A program made the translations under genes and the position numbers. 64,000 nt of DNA from NCBI GenBank assembly GCA_016928395.1, contig JAFGKV010000147.1, forward strand, positions 88,425 to 152,424. The letters are read 5' to 3'. Each line of letters begins with the position of its first letter. Position 1 is the first letter of the stretch. The notes below the pieces were generated by a model, which saw nothing but the letters and a program-made list of their open reading frames with translations, searched no databases and was not told the DNA's origin. Below are positions 9,038 through 17,671 of the stretch, piece by piece. This DNA comes from Candidatus Fermentibacterota bacterium. Its GTDB lineage: Bacteria; JAFGKV01.

Positions 9038-9066
9038 AAGATAGCCAGGCCCCGAGGAGGCGGCAA
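9038..9066 (-). promoter_or_regulatory. Putative sigma-70 promoter of the envelope operon
   Basis: On the minus strand TTGCCG (9066-9061), a 17-bp spacer and TATCTT (9043-9038), each 4 of 6 consensus bases. It would give a leader of about 40 nt before the ATG at 8990. Weak, but correctly placed. Confidence 0.4.
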
Positions 9067-9352
9067 GACACGGATTAGGTGCCGGGGTAGGGACAGGCTA
9101 TCCTCCGCAGACGAAGGGAGTCCTCAAACCCTTCGTGGCTGGAGGTGCGGCAGAGCACACCGGCTGGTGTGTGGGCTCGCGCGGGAGCAAGCAGGTGTGC
9201 AGGAGGGCACGGTGTCATACCCCTTCAGGCCCTGAAGCCATCCTTCATGCCAGCGTTGCTCTCTTCTGTCGCCGAGCCACACTCGGACCTGCCGCCTTGA
9301 CAGCGTCACCGGCATTCTTGACCAGCGGGGTGGTCTCTGCGGATGGTTGCTA
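9067..9352. other. Divergent intergenic region
   Basis: Lies between the minus-strand envelope operon and the plus-strand EIIA-like gene. No gene with a credible start and domain is seen on either strand. Apart from the two promoters at its edges nothing is recognised. Confidence 0.5.
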
Positions 9353-9381
9353 TTGACATGGGGGCACCCTGCATGCAGAAT
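9353..9381 (+). promoter_or_regulatory. Putative promoter of the EIIA-like gene
   Basis: TTGACA at 9353-9358 matches the -35 consensus in all 6 bases. After 17 bp comes CAGAAT (9376-9381), 4 of 6 for the -10. The gene's SD, GGGAGG, is at 9402-9407. Confidence 0.55.
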
Positions 9382-9415
9382 ACTGTCAGACATATCTCGC
9401 TGGGAGGATACTACT

Positions 9416-9910
9416 ATGCTCGTGAGCAGTTTGCTGAGCCCCGCCACAGTCGCGACCGGACTCTCCCTGGAAAGCAAACAGGAGGTGCTTGAGCGTCTCG
9501 TTAGCCTAGCGGCGACGTTCGGCACGGTCGTCAACCGCTCTGCTGCGCTGACTGCGCTGTTGGAGCGTGAGGGGCTCTGCAGCACGGCGATCGGCCACGG
9601 TATTGCCATACCGCATGCGACCCAGCCGTTGCCAGGGGTATTCAAGGGCGTGGCCTTGTCGGTCGTGCGCTTGGAACGGGGCCTCGATCTTGACGCGCCG
9701 GATGGTGAACCAGTGCGGCTCTTTGTGCTCATGGGTACGGATGATCGCAAGCAGCACCTGCAAGTCTTGGGGCGGTTGGCCCGGCTGTTCCGTTGCGACC
9801 AACTTCGAGCCGAACTCATGCAGGCCCCGACAAGCGAGGCCTTCACCGATTCGTTGGCGAAGGCCGACAATGCGCTCAATCGGCTGAATGGCACCCTGAG
9901 CTCCCCCTGA
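9416..9910 (+). CDS. PTS EIIA (fructose/nitrogen type)-like protein
   Basis: 164 residues from the ATG at 9416, with GGGAGG 8 nt upstream; a longer frame upstream lacks an SD. It has the EIIA-Fru/PtsN fold. The phosphorylatable His is H67 in GIAIPHAT, placed as in PtsN. In that family the protein is phosphorylated by HPr or EI-Ntr and controls potassium, nitrogen or envelope responses when no sugar permease is attached. No EIIB, EIIC, HPr or EI gene is in the window, so a regulatory role is more likely than sugar uptake. It is transcribed alone, facing the helicase-domain gene. Confidence 0.85.
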   Translation: MLVSSLLSPATVATGLSLESKQEVLERLVSLAATFGTVVNRSAALTALLEREGLCSTAIGHGIAIPHATQPLPGVFKGVALSVVRLERGLDLDAPDGEPVRLFVLMGTDDRKQHLQVLGRLARLFRCDQLRAELMQAPTSEAFTDSLAKADNALNRLNGTLSSP

Positions 9911-9994
9911 CGGTCGGTAGTCGCCGAGAGGATCGCGGATTGCTCGCCATGCGGTATTCATTGAAGCCCCGCGCCTGATCTCGGGCGAGGGACA

Positions 9995-11836
9995 CTACTT
10001 CAAAGGCGCAGAGAATGTCTCCTCAATCAGATGCAGCACATTCTGAGGAAGCTCACAGGCAAGAAACTCCTTCACATCACGAGCTGACTTTTCCGACTTC
10101 TGCGCCCGATTGAGCGAGGCCCGGCTTATCCGGAATCGACAGGCGTGGTCAACAGCGATGATTTCCGCGAATTCGGCGGCCTGCCGGAGGCGCTGCAGCG
10201 ATATCGTCAGCGGAAGGAAGAACTCACCGTTGGCGGCGACGCGCAACGGCAGCGAGGTCTCAACCGGTGGTGCCTCGAGAGGGGGCTGAAGCGCACGGAT
10301 GTAGAGCACGTTGGCTTGATCCCGGGCCATGTCGGCCCGTTGACTCCACCAGATCGTGGTGGCAAGGCCGGCAAGGAGAGGAGAGGCTGAGTGCTCCGGG
10401 GAATCGAGTATCTCCGAAATGGGCGCCAGATCCGGTGCGGTGGCAAGGAGGCGACGAAAACCCGCAATCCCTATGAGATAGCCCGAAAGACTGGCCACGG
10501 GAACCCAGGCCTTCATGGTGGATGTCAGCTCAATAAGATAGCTGCGCAGCCTGCCGACCAAATGAGTCATCGGTCCCGGCGAAGCGAGGCGACAGGGGCA
10601 CGATCTGCTTTCGTCCCATGAGAGCAAGGTAGGGAGTTGCGCCACCGCGATCTGAAACAGCGCACGGGGACCCCGGGCCATGAGATCCTCGGCCTCCGCC
10701 GACGGCACAATGACCGGAGATCCGCGTTCCATTGTGACCTGGAGCCAGCCGCAATCCCAGGACACCGCCAGCAGGAAGCGCTGGTATGGCTGCTGAAGAG
10801 CCAACAGTCTGGAAAGCCTATCGACATGGATCATGCTGGGGGTGCTGTCCTTGGTGGACGGGGGAGGCATCAGGGAGGTCGCGACAAGCAGGCGCAACAG
10901 GTCGAGAGCGAAGTCTCCAGGCGGAGTTACCCTGACCAAGGATGTGTCGCGTGCCGCACGGGAGGGTCGGCTGAATCGCTTAAACAGGCGGGGGATCGCA
11001 CGGGCTACGGGCTTGTCTGCCTCAAGGGAGATCGAAATCTCCCTCAAGGCAGAACTTGGATCCAGATCCTTCGGGCGGGCAAGTCCGAGAAGCAAGATCT
11101 CCTGAAGCGGGTTGTGACTCCCCGTTCCATGGTAGCGCATATACCGTGGCCACGAGAACACCTCCGGCGAGCCTGTTCCTAGCAGGATCGCCAGCCGGGC
11201 GGCAGGCTGAGGCGAGGGCGACGACTGCAGTGTTTCCATGGCGAGCAACTGGCGCAAGGAAAGTGCGGGGATCTGCGAAGCCCACGATCGCCTGACCTGA
11301 TAGTAGGTGCCGGCCAGGGCATGCAATGCGCGCAGGTACGAGGCTGACTCACGGACAGTCTGCCGTGGAATGACCCCCTGTGCCATGTAGGCGACCATGG
11401 CCTGCGCCAGGCTCCCTTGCAGAGTCCACGCAGCATCGGAGAGGAAGGCATACTCCAGTGGCATCAGAGGCTTGTCGTGTGTATCGATACGAAACGCAAG
11501 CCCCAGCTCCACAAGGCGTTGACCGAAGCTCTCACCCAGCGACGGGGGCGAGAGTTCGAGAAGGAGCTTCTGGAGCGCAAGGCGGTATTGGTTGCGTTCT
11601 GATTCGGTGAGCTGCCGAACCTGAAGGAGAATCCACTCCCTACGCCCAAGAAAGCGACACAGCTTGTCCTGAAGCATGAGCCCCCGAAAGTGATCGCCCC
11701 TGGTAAGGCCGATCCCCAGATACTGCGCCATATGCTCCACGAGGGCAGGGCTGGATGAGAGTATCTGTGCCATCAGTATGGGAGGGCGCAGTCGGCGGGC
11801 ATTCGTGGCGGTTTTCGGATCAGTTCGCGCGCTCAA
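9995..11836 (-). CDS. Helicase-associated (Helicase_C_3/XPB-N-like) domain protein
   Basis: 613 residues. The C-terminal ~50 residues (FRISRASLNRAQ, then ACELPQNVLHLIEE) match the Helicase_C_3 family (XPB/Ssl2-like N-terminal domain), where this part pairs with an XPB helicase. The rest is largely alpha-helical with an N-terminal winged-helix-like stretch (~30-250) and no Walker motifs, so it is not itself a helicase. No XPB-type helicase lies nearby; the only helicase in the window is the MrfA-like protein at 45829-48186. The start overlaps the cphA stop by 4 bp (ATGA), so the two are translated together. Family assignment is fairly sure; the role beside cyanophycin synthetase is unknown. 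Confidence 0.7.
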   Translation of the reverse strand: MSARTDPKTATNARRLRPPILMAQILSSSPALVEHMAQYLGIGLTRGDHFRGLMLQDKLCRFLGRREWILLQVRQLTESERNQYRLALQKLLLELSPPSLGESFGQRLVELGLAFRIDTHDKPLMPLEYAFLSDAAWTLQGSLAQAMVAYMAQGVIPRQTVRESASYLRALHALAGTYYQVRRSWASQIPALSLRQLLAMETLQSSPSPQPAARLAILLGTGSPEVFSWPRYMRYHGTGSHNPLQEILLLGLARPKDLDPSSALREISISLEADKPVARAIPRLFKRFSRPSRAARDTSLVRVTPPGDFALDLLRLLVATSLMPPPSTKDSTPSMIHVDRLSRLLALQQPYQRFLLAVSWDCGWLQVTMERGSPVIVPSAEAEDLMARGPRALFQIAVAQLPTLLSWDESRSCPCRLASPGPMTHLVGRLRSYLIELTSTMKAWVPVASLSGYLIGIAGFRRLLATAPDLAPISEILDSPEHSASPLLAGLATTIWWSQRADMARDQANVLYIRALQPPLEAPPVETSLPLRVAANGEFFLPLTISLQRLRQAAEFAEIIAVDHACRFRISRASLNRAQKSEKSARDVKEFLACELPQNVLHLIEETFSAPLK

Positions 11837-14487
11837 AACGACATTTCCCCGATTCCGGCGGCGGTAGTGCCCGGCGTATTCTGCATGTGCCGACGATTCG
11901 CACGGAGCACGTCGAGCGCGATATCCCCGCGGGCGGTCATCACCAGCACCACATCACCCGTGCGGGCGGCATCCAGTGCCTGCACCATCGCTGATTCCTC
12001 GCTTTCATACCTTTGGATGTGCTCTGGCGGCACCCCGACCATGGACAGACCTCTTGCCAGCAACTCCGTGGTACTCCCAGGCTCACGACCCCGCCGGTAC
12101 CGGGGATCCTCGTACAGATAGGTCTCGTCAGCCACGGCCCCGAGGATGCTGCCGATGGCGATGATATCCTCGTCCCGGCGATCACCGACCGCGTTCAACA
12201 CGAAGAGCTTTCTCCGGAATTGGCTTCGCCGAAGGTAATCGACCAGCGCCTCATAGGCGGCAGGGTTGTGGGCATAGTCGATCATGACCCAGAAATCGTC
12301 TCGGGGTACCAGGTTCATCCGGCCGGGCAACTGGGTGAGAGAAGGGAAAAAGGAGAGTAATCCCTGACGAACAGTATCAACCTTGACTCCCAGACTGAAT
12401 GCAGCAAGAGAGGCCGCCATGACATTCTGGATGTTGAACTCAGCAGCGCCGCCAAGGGTGACCGGGATGTCGGCCGCCTTTGCCAGCGGGTGTACGGTTC
12501 CGTCAGCAACAAGAGTCACATAGCCGTTTTGATAGGTAGACGCGGTTCTCCCGCGCTCAATGTGATGGGTGAGGACGTCACTCTCGGGGTCCATAGAGAA
12601 ATATGCGATGTTCTCAGAGCAATGTCGTGCCATATCCCGGCAATACGGATCGTCTGCGTTGAGTACCGAGTATCCACCGGGCCGAACCACTTCCGCCACG
12701 ATGGACTTCAGAAACGCCAGATCATCCAAGGTCTTCACGTTACCCAGATTCAAGTGATCCGCGCACACATTCAGAACGATTCCGACATCGGCGTTCTTGT
12801 ACCCAAGACCATCCCGCAAGAGCCCACCCCGGGCGGTCTCCAGCACGGCGCAGTCGATGGTGGGATCGCGGAGTACCACTCCTGCGGAGTGGGGTCCGCT
12901 CATGTCGCCCTTCACCATCAGACGTCCACCGATGTAGATGCCATCCGTGCATGTCATACCCACCGCATACCCGGCGGTCTTCATGATGTGTGCCGCCAAG
13001 CGCACCGTGGTGGTCTTGCCATTGGTGCCGGTGACGGAGATGATTGGGATGTCGGTTTGCGAGCCCGGAGGGAACAGCATATCGAGGATGGGTGCCGCCA
13101 CATTCCGGGGCTTCCCCTTAGCAGGGGCGAGATGCGCCCTGAGGCCGGGCGCGGCATTCACCTCGATCACTGCGCTTCCAGTTTCGGTGATCGGCACGTC
13201 TATCCGAGGGGCCAGTATATCGATGCCGGCCACGTCCAGCCCAATGATCCTGGCCACTCGTTCGGCGATGAACCGATTCGTGGGGTGCAAGTCGTCCGTC
13301 ACATCCTCGGCAGAGCCTCCGGTGCTGAGGTTTGCCGTCAGCTCAAGATTGAAAACCTCGCCCTCGGGGAGTATCGCCTCCATGGTGTAGCCAGCCTGGG
13401 TAAGGAGTCGATGGGTGGTCTTGGAGACGACCAATCGCGTCATTTCCCTTTCGTGGCCGATACCACGACGGGGATTGGTGTTCTCGATCTCGATGAGCCG
13501 CTCGATGGAGTGGATGCCGTCTCCAATCACATGGGCGGGATCGCGGCGCACCGCGGCAATGAACCGTCCTCCCACGACCAGCAGCCGGAAATCGACGCCG
13601 CGGATCATCTGCTCGACCACGATTTCCCGCGAGTACTCCTTCGCCTTGGCAAACGCAATCTCCATCTCTTCGTCGCTGGAGATACCGATGGTCACGCCTT
13701 TTCCATGGTGGCCGTCAAGTGGCTTCACAACCACTGGGTACCCTATCCACGCGGCATCCTCCTTGGCAGCCGAGATGTTCGAACACTTCGTGCCCCGGGG
13801 TACCGGAATCCCCGCATCGCGAAGCATTCCCGTGGTGAGCGCCTTGTCTCCGGCCGTCTCTACGCCGATGAATCCCGTTCCCGAGGTGATGGTCGCCTTG
13901 ACGAGCTTTTGGAACCGCCCTTCACCTAGCTGGATGAGACGATAGTCGTCGAGCCGGAGTACCGTGATCCGGCGTCGTTCCGCCTCTTCGACGATAGCCG
14001 CGGTCGATGGGCCCAACCGGTTGTCGTCCAAGATAGTGAGCAAACGTTTTACTGTGGCCTCAAGATCATAGGCCTTGCCGGCAAGGATGGCCTCCACAAG
14101 AGCCAAAGCCTCCTCGCCCGCCATGATTCCCGCCTTGTCGACCCAGTAGCTGAAGATCACATCGTACACGCCTGGCGACCCCGCATTGCGGGTCTTGCCA
14201 AAGCCGACAGGCATGTACGCGATGGTCTGGAGCTCGAGGGCGACATGCTCGATAACGTGGGTCAGGAGAGTGCCCTCATGCATACGTTCGACAAAACCAC
14301 CGGGAATGCCTTTACTGCATCGATGATCCCCCAGGCTGGGGATGCACTCCAGTAGTCTTTCCGGGAACCCGTCGAGCTCTGACGTGAAGACCTCATCGTA
14401 GTCCTCGAGGTCGATGGTCATGACTATCACGGGCCGCAAGCTGTAGTAGTTGGCGCCGTGGAGTGCCTTGATGCCCAAAGTCTTCAT
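11833..14487 (-). CDS. cphA: Cyanophycin synthetase
   Basis: 884 residues, the usual size for CphA. It polymerises Asp and Arg into multi-L-arginyl-poly-aspartate, a nitrogen store, using two ATP per dipeptide. N-terminal domain ~1-160 carries the CphA-specific HEGTLLTHVIEHVALELQ region. Residues ~215-475 are the ATP-grasp domain (IEVNAAPGLR at ~441-450, the metal-binding end) that ligates Asp. Residues ~480-870 are the Mur-ligase-like domain with the P-loop GTNGKTT (487-493) that adds Arg. All motifs are intact. No cyanophycinase (cphB) is nearby. It is 90 bp downstream of the AdoMetDC-like gene. The SD is weak (AAAGGA, 14 nt from the ATG). A related activity on other dipeptides cannot be excluded. 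Confidence 0.93.
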   Translation of the reverse strand: MKTLGIKALHGANYYSLRPVIVMTIDLEDYDEVFTSELDGFPERLLECIPSLGDHRCSKGIPGGFVERMHEGTLLTHVIEHVALELQTIAYMPVGFGKTRNAGSPGVYDVIFSYWVDKAGIMAGEEALALVEAILAGKAYDLEATVKRLLTILDDNRLGPSTAAIVEEAERRRITVLRLDDYRLIQLGEGRFQKLVKATITSGTGFIGVETAGDKALTTGMLRDAGIPVPRGTKCSNISAAKEDAAWIGYPVVVKPLDGHHGKGVTIGISSDEEMEIAFAKAKEYSREIVVEQMIRGVDFRLLVVGGRFIAAVRRDPAHVIGDGIHSIERLIEIENTNPRRGIGHEREMTRLVVSKTTHRLLTQAGYTMEAILPEGEVFNLELTANLSTGGSAEDVTDDLHPTNRFIAERVARIIGLDVAGIDILAPRIDVPITETGSAVIEVNAAPGLRAHLAPAKGKPRNVAAPILDMLFPPGSQTDIPIISVTGTNGKTTTVRLAAHIMKTAGYAVGMTCTDGIYIGGRLMVKGDMSGPHSAGVVLRDPTIDCAVLETARGGLLRDGLGYKNADVGIVLNVCADHLNLGNVKTLDDLAFLKSIVAEVVRPGGYSVLNADDPYCRDMARHCSENIAYFSMDPESDVLTHHIERGRTASTYQNGYVTLVADGTVHPLAKAADIPVTLGGAAEFNIQNVMAASLAAFSLGVKVDTVRQGLLSFFPSLTQLPGRMNLVPRDDFWVMIDYAHNPAAYEALVDYLRRSQFRRKLFVLNAVGDRRDEDIIAIGSILGAVADETYLYEDPRYRRGREPGSTTELLARGLSMVGVPPEHIQRYESEESAMVQALDAARTGDVVLVMTARGDIALDVLRANRRHMQNTPGTTAAGIGEMSF

Positions 14488-14577
14488 GGCAGATTAGGGC
14501 ATCCTTTCATGATCTGAGGGGTTTCGTAGGCTCGGAATGGACAGCAGGGAGGCTGGCGCATGGCACGGGAAGTCCGG

Positions 14578-14931
14578 TCAGCACTCATGTAAGGCGCCCC
14601 GACCAATCTCCAAGGCAATATGATGTGATGCATTGAACGCCGCGAGGAGGCGTTCAATGCAGGGAGAGGTCTGCAGCGAGGCCGTGGCCATGATGTCGGC
14701 AGTTACCATGCCTTCCTTTGGCCATGCCTTCATGACCACATGGGCCACATCAGCCATAGCGACTCCCGTGACCGAGTCTTCACCGGTGCTGCACACGTGG
14801 GTGAAAATCACATGAATGCCCAAAGCTCGTGCAGTCGACCCGAGAGCCTCTCCCAACACTGCCTTGTCGGCAAGGACCGAAGCGGGGCATCCACTCAGCT
14901 CAACCAAGAGCTGCCGGGCAACGGTTTCCAT
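14578..14931 (-). CDS. AdoMet decarboxylase-fold protein lacking catalytic residues
   Basis: 117 residues from the ATG at 14931; GGGAGGA sits 6 nt upstream, while an earlier TTG (14946) and ATG (14937) overlap that SD. The fold is SpeD-like (LLVELSGC near the start, then G-V-A-M-A-D-V-A-H and W-P). In the family, numbered as in Thermotoga AdoMetDC, Ser63 is cleaved to the pyruvoyl group, His68 and Cys83 assist. Here those positions read Ala63, Lys68 and Thr83, so self-cleavage and decarboxylation cannot occur by the known mechanism. It is transcribed toward cphA. It may be a regulatory prozyme-like partner or a binding protein. Homology is confident at fold level; function is not. Confidence 0.7.
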   Translation of the reverse strand: METVARQLLVELSGCPASVLADKAVLGEALGSTARALGIHVIFTHVCSTGEDSVTGVAMADVAHVVMKAWPKEGMVTADIMATASLQTSPCIERLLAAFNASHHIALEIGRGALHEC

Positions 14932-15039
14932 GGGCATTCCTCCCAATCAGAATGCGGCGGCTTGCCGATTCGCCCAGAATGACGCACACTGGATCGTGCG
15001 GGCACTGGGGCCTCTTTGCGTGATTGAGACCATCAGGCT

Positions 15040-15072
15040 GCCGCGCGGGAGGTCGCTGATCTCCCGCGCGGC
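15040..15072 (-). terminator. Perfect 12-bp hairpin after ferredoxin
   Basis: GCCGCGCGGGAG (15040-15051), 9-nt loop, CTCCCGCGCGGC (15061-15072). It lies 10 bp beyond the ferredoxin stop. No T-run follows, so it is either a Rho-assisted or hairpin-only terminator or an mRNA stabiliser. Its core resembles the hairpin at 35078-35107. Confidence 0.6.
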
Positions 15073-15081
15073 GCCAGGAGG

Positions 15082-15255
15082 CTAGCCAGGCAGGGAAATG
15101 GCTCCCTCGGGGCACTCATCAACGCAGACGCCGCACTCTATGCAGTCATCCTCGCTGATAATGGCGACCTTCTCAACCGTTATCGCCTCAACGGGGCACA
15201 CGGGAACACAGGATTCACACCCGGTGCACTTGGTGGCATCGACGATGGCGGCCAT
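15082..15255 (-). CDS. 2[4Fe-4S] ferredoxin
   Basis: 57 residues from the ATG at 15255, with GGAGGAG just upstream; the frame extends 12 residues further but without an SD. Two clusters of Cys are seen: C-x2-C-x2-C-x3-C-P (CTGCESCVPVCP) and C-x2-C-x2-C-x3-C-P (CIECGVCVDECP), the binding sites for two [4Fe-4S] groups. It is a clostridial-type electron carrier used by anaerobes, for example for hydrogenases or pyruvate:ferredoxin oxidoreductase. It is the first gene before the hairpin at 15040-15072 and is probably its own transcript. Its partner is not in the window. Confidence 0.95.
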   Translation of the reverse strand: MAAIVDATKCTGCESCVPVCPVEAITVEKVAIISEDDCIECGVCVDECPEGAISLPG

Positions 15256-15516
15256 GGTGAGTCTCCTCCACATAAGGTGTGCAACACACAATCCGAGCAG
15301 GGGTCAACCGTCCCCTTCTCAGTGCATAAACGAAGAAACTACTCAGGGCGAGGCCATCGTCGTCAAGGATTTCCTTATCGAGGCATGATGGCGACCGCAG
15401 AAGCGAGCCCTGGGTGGGGATTCTCGCTAGGGACAAGAGGCGGTAACAAGACAGGGTGCATACGGGCAGGGTGCGCACCGTATGCCCTTGGCCACCACAG
15501 CCACGCGACGCGGTGT

Positions 15517-15948
15517 TCACTCAGCCCAGGGGGGCTTCTTCTTGCCCAGCCCCTCCTTCATCTTCCTTTCCAGGTCCGCGAGGCGTTCCTGCTGGCGGCG
15601 CTTGACGGCGGCGGCGGAGAGGGAGGCGCCAAGCTTCTCCTGCTCTTCCCGCTTGCGCTCACGGTGCTTGCGCATCTCATCCTCAAGTTCGGGGATGGTC
15701 TGCTCCGGAAGGTCTCGAAGGTTCTCTGGCTTACGAAGGTAGACCCGCGTCTCGAAAGAGGTGCGAACAGTACGGAGAACCTCTTCCTGTTCCAGGCGGT
15801 TCACCATATGGTAGACCAGTTCAGGCGTCGTGCGCAGGAACTCGGCCAACTCCTCCACGGATGGCGGTGTGCCCTCTCGGTGCATGAACACGCGGACGCC
15901 CGCGACGGTGAGATGGGCCTGAGTGAGAAACGAACGATCATCGTTCAT
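15517..15948 (-). CDS. Winged-helix protein with charged helical tail
   Basis: 143 residues from the ATG at 15948 (GGAG 8 nt upstream); the longer frame runs back into metG without a good start. Residues ~5-75 look like a winged helix (SVEELAEFLRTTPELVYHMVNRLEQEE) with a wing (RTVRTSFETRVYL), so DNA or RNA binding is possible. Residues ~85-143 are very charged (EMRKHRERKREEQEKL, then a Lys/Trp-rich end), probably a single long helix. It is 67 bp downstream of metG in the same direction. No named family was recognised and no regulator binding site is visible. Confidence 0.65.
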   Translation of the reverse strand: MNDDRSFLTQAHLTVAGVRVFMHREGTPPSVEELAEFLRTTPELVYHMVNRLEQEEVLRTVRTSFETRVYLRKPENLRDLPEQTIPELEDEMRKHRERKREEQEKLGASLSAAAVKRRQQERLADLERKMKEGLGKKKPPWAE

Positions 15949-16015
15949 GCGAGAGGCTCCAGCATGCTCATGTGATCCCCGGCTCCGTGGCTTTCGCCGG
16001 GAGCCCGTCTCGTAA

Positions 16016-17671
16016 CTACTCCATCTTCCTGAAGAGAGGTTCCGCAATACCAAGAGAGCGTCTGGGCTGAAGAGGAACTGCCGCGGATGCCCATCGTCGT
16101 TCGCCGGGGTGTAGCCCCAAGATTTCCATAATCTTCTCACTAGTGAAGGGCATGAACGGTTCCCCCAGAATAGCCAAGGCCTTTACGATGTGCAAGCATG
16201 TGTGCAGGGTTGTGCCGCAGCGCCCGAGGTCCTCCTTCCGCTGTCTCCATGGTGCCTCGTAGTCAAAAAAGCGGTTCCCCATGCGGGCCAGATCCATCAC
16301 CGCTCCTACGGCGTTCTTGAAGCGAAACGCATCGAGTTCTTCGCCCACGACGCCGGGCAGTCTCTCCAGGTGGGCGGCCATTTCTTCCGCCTCAGCCGTG
16401 ACTACCGCAGGTTCCGGCACCGCATTGCCGAAATAGCGAGCCACGAAGGTCAGAGTGCGATGAACGAAGTTGCCCATAGTCCCCACCAGTTCATCATTAT
16501 TGCGGCGCATCAGGTCATCGGGCTTGAAGGCCGTCCGCTGGGCTTCGGGAGCTATGAATGTCAGGTAGTAGCGCAGCGGATCAGGGTCAGCGTCGCGAAG
16601 GTACTCATGAATCCACACCGCTGTGCCCCGGCTCTTCGACATCTTCTCTTCGTCTTTGCCGGGGAACTGGAAGTTCACGAAGCAGTTGGCGACGACATTT
16701 GTCGGGAGCTGATAGGTTCCTTCCGCCATGAGCATCGCCGGCCACATGAGGGCGTGGAACACTATGTTGTCTTCGCCGAGGAAATGATAGATGGGAACGT
16801 CGGGGTTCTTCCACCAGTCGGCATACGATTCGCGCGGCAGCCCCCGTTGCTCAAGAAGGTCGGCGGTGAAGGTGACATAGCCGATGGGAGCGTCAAACCA
16901 GACATAGAGCACCTTGCCGCCCGCATCAGAGTCATCCGAAAGCGGCACAGGCACGCCCCAGGAGAGGTCACGGGTGATTGCCCGAGGCTTGAGGCCCTGC
17001 TTCAGCATACCCAGCGCGAAGTTCTGCACGCTGGGCCGCCAGCCATCCCTGGCGGAGAGCCATTCTTTGAGTCTGTCCTCCAACCGGTCCTGGCGGAAGT
17101 ACCAGTGCGTGGTCTGGCGAACCTCGGGAACAGATCCTGTGATTGCACTGCGAGGATCAATGAGCTCCAACGCATCCTGGTCTTTGCCGCAATTCTCGCA
17201 TTGATCGCCCAAAGCCTGCTGTCCACAGAAGGGGCACGTGCCGCGCACGTAACGGTCGGGGAGGAAGATGCCTGCCTCGGCGTCGAAAAGCTGTTGGGTG
17301 CTCCTCTTCTCCAGGAAGCCGTTCCTATTGACGGATAGGAAGAACTCCTGACTCATCGCGGCATGGTGCGGTGACGATGTCCGCCCGTACACGTCGAACC
17401 TGATGCCCAATCCCTTGAAGTCGCGCTCTTGGGCATCGTGGTAGCGGTGGACCACATCCCGCGGAGTGCACCCCTCAGCACGGGCACTCAGGGTGGCGGG
17501 GACGCCATGATCGTCGGAGCCGCAGATGAACAGGACCTCTCTGCCGACCGACCGGCAGTATCGGGCATATGTGTCGGCCGGCAGATAGCTCCCCCCAATA
17601 TGGCCGACATGAAGATTGCCATTGGCGTAGGGTAGCGCGGCGGTGATGAGTACCTTATCATGAGATCCCAT
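16016..17671 (-). CDS. metG: Methionine--tRNA ligase
   Basis: 551 residues. Charges tRNA-Met with Met in the cytoplasm for initiation and elongation. Class I signatures: HVGH at 21-24 (the HIGH motif) and KMSKS at 343-347. A zinc knuckle is present (C146, C149, C158, C161). Residues ~390-540 are the anticodon-binding helical domain. The protein stops there, lacking the extra C-terminal tRNA-binding domain that many bacterial MetG have, so it is the shorter monomer-type form. It diverges from hypF and is followed by the winged-helix gene. No T-box is recognised upstream. Confidence high. Confidence 0.97.
   Translation of the reverse strand: MGSHDKVLITAALPYANGNLHVGHIGGSYLPADTYARYCRSVGREVLFICGSDDHGVPATLSARAEGCTPRDVVHRYHDAQERDFKGLGIRFDVYGRTSSPHHAAMSQEFFLSVNRNGFLEKRSTQQLFDAEAGIFLPDRYVRGTCPFCGQQALGDQCENCGKDQDALELIDPRSAITGSVPEVRQTTHWYFRQDRLEDRLKEWLSARDGWRPSVQNFALGMLKQGLKPRAITRDLSWGVPVPLSDDSDAGGKVLYVWFDAPIGYVTFTADLLEQRGLPRESYADWWKNPDVPIYHFLGEDNIVFHALMWPAMLMAEGTYQLPTNVVANCFVNFQFPGKDEEKMSKSRGTAVWIHEYLRDADPDPLRYYLTFIAPEAQRTAFKPDDLMRRNNDELVGTMGNFVHRTLTFVARYFGNAVPEPAVVTAEAEEMAAHLERLPGVVGEELDAFRFKNAVGAVMDLARMGNRFFDYEAPWRQRKEDLGRCGTTLHTCLHIVKALAILGEPFMPFTSEKIMEILGLHPGERRWASAAVPLQPRRSLGIAEPLFRKME

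Noticed and set aside
14932-14946. TTG start for the AdoMetDC-like gene
   Set aside because: It overlaps its own SD; ATG 14931 has GGGAGGA at a proper distance.
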